Made by a program: the position numbers and the translations under genes
Notes under the pieces: model-generated
Seen by the model: only the letters and a program-made list of their open reading frames with translations
The model's database searches: none
What the model was told of the DNA's origin: nothing
Part shown: positions 4,745 to 6,235 of the stretch, one piece after another
How positions within the stretch are numbered: position 1 is the stretch's first letter
Layout: every line of letters begins with the position of its first letter
Assembly (NCBI GenBank): GCA_021839785.1
Contig: JAKCAB010000798.1
Span: forward strand, 1 to 6,235
From: a bacterium
GTDB taxonomy: Bacteria; Verrucomicrobiota; Verrucomicrobiae; Limisphaerales; J093
DNA: 6,235 nt
Direction: 5' to 3'

Positions 4745-6234
4745 ATAGATTCTTCGCAAACCGCCGAGCGCTTCGGTGCTTTGGCGCGCCCTACCGGTCT
4801 TCCACCGCCCGCCGCCGCCCGCCGGCCTGGATGGCGACGTTGCTGGGCGCCGCGTTGCTGCCGGCTTGGGTCCATGCCGCCGAAACGCCGCCCGCCAATC
4901 TCGCGACCAACGCCGCCCCCTGGATGGCGCGACCGCTCTCGCTTGAGGATTGCCTCAACATCGCCTTCCAGCAAAACGCGACCGTCCAGGAAAGCCGGAA
5001 GGACCTCGCGGCTGCCCACGGGGTGAGCATCCAGACCCGCGCGATCGTGATCCCGAAAGTCCAGGCCGTCGGGGCGTACGGCATCGTCGAGCCGGGCGCG
5101 GTGGACAAACTGGAAATTCCGCCCAATCCGCTGTTCCCCGGCGGCGTGCCGGTGGTCGATCCCGGCGACCAGAACTGGTCCACCGAAATCCGCCTGGTGC
5201 AATCCATCTTCGAAGGCGGGCGCATGTTGTCCTCGCTGCGCACCGCGCGGCTGATCCGCGAGCAGGCCCTGGCCCAGTACCAAGCCGTGGTGGCGGACAC
5301 CGCGACGGACGTGCGCGTGGCCTATTACGACGTGCTCCTGGGCGAGAAGGAAATCGTCGTCAACGAGGCTTCGGTCGAGCTGCTCCAACGTGAATTGGAG
5401 GACAGCCAGCGCCGGTTCAACGCCGGCACCGTGCCGCGGTTCAACGTGCTGCGGGCCGAGGTCGAGCTCGCCAACGCCCGGCCAAAAGTCTCGCGGGCCC
5501 GCAACGGGTATCGTCTCGCGAAAAACCGGCTGGTGAACCTGCTCGGCTACGACGTGCCGCGGGATGTCTGGGAGGACATTCCGTTGCACCTCACCGGGAC
5601 GCTCGACGCGCCCAAGTTCGAGATGGGCGTGCCGGAGGCGCTGGCGCGGGCGATCGAGCGCCGACCGGAGTTGGTGGCCTTGCGCAAGGCCGAGGAATTG
5701 CAGCGCGAAGGCGTGGTGAGCGCCAAGGCGGGTTACCTCCCGCGGCTGCAAGGCTACGTCGGCTACGGCGCGCGGAAGTCGAATTTCAGCAGCGCGCTCG
5801 ACGACGAAGTCCACGGTTGGGAAGCCGGCGTGCAAGCCACTTGGAACATCTTCGACGGCGCGTTGACGCGCGGCAAGGTCGCCGAAGCCCGGGCCTTGCT
5901 GGAGAAATCGGAAATCCAGTCGGCCGACGCGGCCCGCCGGATCGAACTCGAAGTCCGCAGCGCGTACTCCACGCTGGTCGAGTCCTGGGAAGTGATGCAG
6001 TCGCAGGCCAAGGTGGTGGAGCAAGGCGAAGAAGCGTTGCGGCTCGCCCGCGCCCGCGCCGACGCCGGCACCGGCACACAGCTCGACGTGCTCAGCGCCC
6101 AGACCGCCCTCACCGAGGCCCGCACCACCGACGTCCGCGCCAAGCGCGAGTACGCCGTGGCGCTCGCCCGGCTCGAGCGCGCGATCGGCGCGTACGTGCC
6201 GACCACCGACGCGGCGAAGGCGAAAGCCGGCTGA
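4741..6234 (+). CDS. TolC-family outer-membrane efflux protein
   Basis: This complete 497-residue protein should form the trimeric outer-membrane and periplasmic duct of the efflux system. The two outer-membrane efflux repeats are visible. The first runs from LSLEDCLNIAFQQNATVQES (67-86) to about 270 and contains RFNAGTVPRFNVLRAEVELA. The second runs from GVPEALARAIERRPELVALR (296-315) to about 483 and contains RADAGTGTQLDVLSAQTALT, clearly an internal duplicate of the first. Strand-like segments near 144-160 and 335-372 would form the beta-barrel. The signal peptide has a hydrophobic core at about 32-45 with probable cleavage after VHA (46). The N-region before it is unusually long and Arg-rich (30 residues), so Met31 (4831) is an alternative start. 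The ATG at 4741 is preferred because of the ATGA overlap with the repressor stop; neither start has a Shine-Dalgarno. The stop falls one base before the window ends, so nothing downstream can be seen. Confidence 0.93.
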   Translation: MNRFFANRRALRCFGAPYRSSTARRRPPAWMATLLGAALLPAWVHAAETPPANLATNAAPWMARPLSLEDCLNIAFQQNATVQESRKDLAAAHGVSIQTRAIVIPKVQAVGAYGIVEPGAVDKLEIPPNPLFPGGVPVVDPGDQNWSTEIRLVQSIFEGGRMLSSLRTARLIREQALAQYQAVVADTATDVRVAYYDVLLGEKEIVVNEASVELLQRELEDSQRRFNAGTVPRFNVLRAEVELANARPKVSRARNGYRLAKNRLVNLLGYDVPRDVWEDIPLHLTGTLDAPKFEMGVPEALARAIERRPELVALRKAEELQREGVVSAKAGYLPRLQGYVGYGARKSNFSSALDDEVHGWEAGVQATWNIFDGALTRGKVAEARALLEKSEIQSADAARRIELEVRSAYSTLVESWEVMQSQAKVVEQGEEALRLARARADAGTGTQLDVLSAQTALTEARTTDVRAKREYAVALARLERAIGAYVPTTDAAKAKAG

Positions 6235-6235
6235 T

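Noticed and set aside
4735..6024. Long open frame of 429 codons antisense to the channel gene
   Set aside because: Long antisense frames are common in GC-rich DNA. The translation is Arg/His/Gly-rich with no recognisable domain, while the plus strand encodes a clear TolC-family protein.

Overview
The window is GC-rich chromosomal DNA from a Gram-negative (diderm) bacterium. It encodes a lipoprotein-type periplasmic adaptor and a TolC-family outer-membrane channel, both of which need an outer membrane. Most starts lack a Shine-Dalgarno sequence, and one spacer carries a degenerate heptamer repeat of the GGATTTC kind (read on the minus strand). From memory, such repeats litter genomes of Verrucomicrobiota such as the Pedosphaera/Limisphaerales group. 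That placement is an inference, not something the window proves.

Layout. At the left end a plus-strand gene (44-487) encodes a small four-helix membrane protein of the phage-holin-4 superfamily (YvlD type). It converges on a minus-strand operon that reads right to left: a HlyD-type adaptor (3887-2883), an ABC ATPase (2788-1862) and an ABC-2 permease (1722-583). A 92-bp divergent region separates the adaptor from a plus-strand pair: a TetR/CecR-type repressor (3980-4744) and a TolC-family outer-membrane protein (4741-6234). The divergent region holds two overlapping perfect palindromes, the likely operator.

Together the five genes form a complete, self-regulated tripartite ABC efflux system. 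The ATPase and permease make the inner-membrane pump, the adaptor bridges the periplasm, the TolC-like protein gives the exit duct, and the repressor most likely controls both arms from the shared operator. The gene set resembles Escherichia coli cecR(ybiH)-ybhG-ybhF-ybhS-ybhR. It differs in having one permease gene instead of two, its own outer-membrane channel gene, and a divergent arrangement. The substrate cannot be read from the sequence.

The most unusual signal lies in the two spacers of the minus-strand operon. Each spacer (adaptor/ATPase and ATPase/permease) is bounded on both sides by ATGA: the upstream gene's stop overlaps an ATG, and a TGA overlaps the downstream gene's ATG. In each case the outer ATG and the inner TGA are in frame with no stop between them, so small ORFs of 33 and 48 codons bridge the genes with stop-start overlaps at both ends. 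The first bridge begins with a strong AAGGAGG ribosome-binding site lying inside the adaptor gene, while the ATPase and permease starts have none. The simplest reading is that two ancestral ATGA overlaps were each split by a small inserted repeat that duplicated ATGA, leaving a relay of termination-reinitiation. The repressor/channel junction still has a plain ATGA overlap.

No RNA genes, CRISPR arrays, transposases or integrases were seen. No gene-free stretch exceeds about 140 bases.
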